Made by a program: the position numbers and the translations under genes. Shown here piece by piece: positions 62,723-64,000 of a stretch of DNA of 64,000 nt; position 1 is the first letter of the stretch; each line of letters opens with the position of its first letter. The notes under the pieces were generated by a model. It saw only the letters and a program-made list of their open reading frames with translations. It ran no database searches and was not told where the DNA came from. Origin of the DNA: Neptunomonas marina (GTDB lineage: Bacteria; Pseudomonadota; Gammaproteobacteria; Pseudomonadales; Balneatricaceae); contig NZ_SACQ01000009.1 of assembly GCF_004005935.1 (NCBI RefSeq), positions 1 to 64,000 of the forward strand. Reading direction: 5' to 3'.

Positions 62723-64000
62723 ATGCAGCAAAATTTGATGGTTACTAAACGTGATGGACGCCTTGAAACGATTGATCTCGAAAAAATCCACCGTGTAGTC
62801 ATCTGGGCAGCCCAGGGACTGGATCAAGTATCCCCTTCTGAAGTTGAACTCAAAGCACACTTACAGTTTTATGAAGGTATTCGAACGTCTGATATTCACG
62901 AGACGTTGATCAAATCTGCTGCAGACTTAATCTCTGAAACAGCACCTGACTATCAATATCTAGCTGCTCGTTTAGCTATCTTCCATCTGCGTAAGCGTGC
63001 CTTTGGCAGTTTCGATGTACCACATCTGTTCGACCATGTTGCTGCGATGGTTGAATCCGGCCGCTATGACAAGCACCTTATCGAAGACTACTCCAAAGAG
63101 GAGTTTGACGAGCTTAACAGCCATTTAGACCATAACCGTGATATGAATTTCAGCTATGCGGCGGTGAAGCAGTTGGAAGGTAAGTATCTGGTGCAAGACC
63201 GCGTTTCGGGTGATGTTTTTGAAAGCCCGCAGATCCTTTATATGTTGGTCGCTGCTTGTCTGTTTGCTGGTTACCCGAAAGAGACGCGTCTTGACTACGT
63301 GAAGCGCTTTTATGATGCGACATCGTTGTTCAAGCTGTCATTGCCAACGCCGATTATGTCGGGTGTGCGTACGCCGACGCGCCAGTTTAGTTCATGTGTA
63401 TTGATCGAGTGTGGTGACAGCCTTGATTCTATCAATGCGACAGCAGGGGCGATCGTTAAGTACGTTTCGCAGCGTGCGGGTATTGGCGTTAACGCCGGCC
63501 GCATTCGTGCACTGGGCAGCCCAATTCGCAACGGTGAGGCATTCCATACCGGCTGTATACCGTTTTATAAACACTTCCAAACGGCGGTTAAGTCTTGCTC
63601 GCAGGGCGGTGTGCGAGGCGGTGCAGCGACATTGTTTTACCCGATGTGGCACCTTGAAGTTGAATCCCTATTAGTTCTGAAGAACAATCGCGGCGTTGAA
63701 GAGAACCGTGTACGTCATCTGGACTATGGTGTGCAGCTCAATAAATTGATGTATCAGCGCTTGATCAAAGGCGGTGACATCACGCTGTTCAGTCCCCACG
63801 AAGTACCTGGCTTGTACGATGCGTTCTTTGCTGATCAGGAAGAGTTCGAGCGTCTTTATGAAATGTACGAGAAAGACGACAGCATCCGTAAATCGACCGT
63901 TAAAGCTGTTGATCTGTTTGGCTTGCTTGCCTCAGAGCGGGCTTCTACTGGCCGTATCTATATTCAGAACGTAGACCACTGTAATACGCACAGCTCGTTT
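62723..64000 (+). CDS. nrdA: Class Ia ribonucleoside-diphosphate reductase alpha subunit, 5' part
   Basis: The open frame runs off the window after 426 residues. It shows an N-terminal ATP-cone (VTKRDGRLETIDLEKIHRVVIWAAQGL) and the NrdA core with LPTPIMSGVRTPTRQFSSCVLIECGDSL, which includes the first active-site cysteine. GIGVNAGRIRALGSPIRNGE and NVDHCNTHSSF follow. The enzyme makes deoxynucleotides with NrdB. The start is inferred from the GGAGCGGAAGAG stretch just upstream and the family N-terminus. Paired NrdR boxes upstream indicate NrdR control. Confidence 0.95.
   Translation, partial: MQQNLMVTKRDGRLETIDLEKIHRVVIWAAQGLDQVSPSEVELKAHLQFYEGIRTSDIHETLIKSAADLISETAPDYQYLAARLAIFHLRKRAFGSFDVPHLFDHVAAMVESGRYDKHLIEDYSKEEFDELNSHLDHNRDMNFSYAAVKQLEGKYLVQDRVSGDVFESPQILYMLVAACLFAGYPKETRLDYVKRFYDATSLFKLSLPTPIMSGVRTPTRQFSSCVLIECGDSLDSINATAGAIVKYVSQRAGIGVNAGRIRALGSPIRNGEAFHTGCIPFYKHFQTAVKSCSQGGVRGGAATLFYPMWHLEVESLLVLKNNRGVEENRVRHLDYGVQLNKLMYQRLIKGGDITLFSPHEVPGLYDAFFADQEEFERLYEMYEKDDSIRKSTVKAVDLFGLLASERASTGRIYIQNVDHCNTHSSF

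Overview
The window looks like chromosomal DNA of a marine, heterotrophic gammaproteobacterium, probably of the Oceanospirillales/Oceanospirillaceae type. This is inferred from gene content (ftsA-ftsZ, kdsA, nrdA with NrdR boxes, cysK, nhaA, DUF2788, plus TRAP and tripartite tricarboxylate transporters) and not from any phylogenetic calculation. Both strands are densely coded. The only clear foreign patch is small and decayed.

Layout. 0-4 kb: the ftsA end, ftsZ, then an AraC regulator divergent from a thiolase. 4.2-6.9 kb: tRNA-Ser(GGA), a broken tRNA-targeting integrase, a secreted protein of unknown function and a degenerate copy of the tRNA 3' end, read as a fossil genomic island. 7.7-10.5 kb: ZntB, an octanucleotide tandem repeat, a lipoprotein and a C-terminally anchored secreted protein. 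10.5-15.6 kb: a HisD-like (HpsN-type) dehydrogenase, a DegT aminotransferase, a LysR regulator and a cysteine-sulfinate-decarboxylase-like enzyme. 15.9-22.1 kb: the CsgG/DUF4810/GNA1162 lipoprotein trio, LemA-DUF3137 and small membrane or VOC proteins. 22.2-30.2 kb: CoA-acylating aldehyde dehydrogenase, TRAP transporter, MocR regulator and two acetyltransferases. 30.2-37.4 kb: LysR, TctCAB, RidA, a DadA-like oxidase and an Asp/Glu-type racemase. 38.2 kb: nhaA behind a structured leader.

39.5-52.9 kb is the most informative region. An ECF sigma factor and its ChrR-type zinc anti-sigma sit in the middle, and four promoters share exactly the same pattern, TGATCT-N16-CGTAA. They lie upstream of (1) the DUF2878/chalcone-isomerase-like/DUF3833/SDR/NTF2-like operon, (2) the FAD oxidase/DUF1365/Cfa operon, (3) the sigma-chrR-DUF523-GPx-ABC1 operon and (4) a second DUF3833 gene. 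This defines a self-contained RpoE-ChrR regulon (the singlet-oxygen response in Rhodobacter) aimed at membrane fatty-acid modification, peroxide removal and quinone upkeep. The photolyase often found with such clusters is absent here. A TetR/Rieske-oxygenase pair is inserted in the same block.

52.9-64 kb: renalase-like FAD protein, DUF6482, a BASS-family transporter, cysK, a Sel1 protein, DUF4139, a pseudokinase-FGE fusion, kdsA, a PNPOx-like protein, DUF2788, tRNA-Tyr, and nrdA running off the end.
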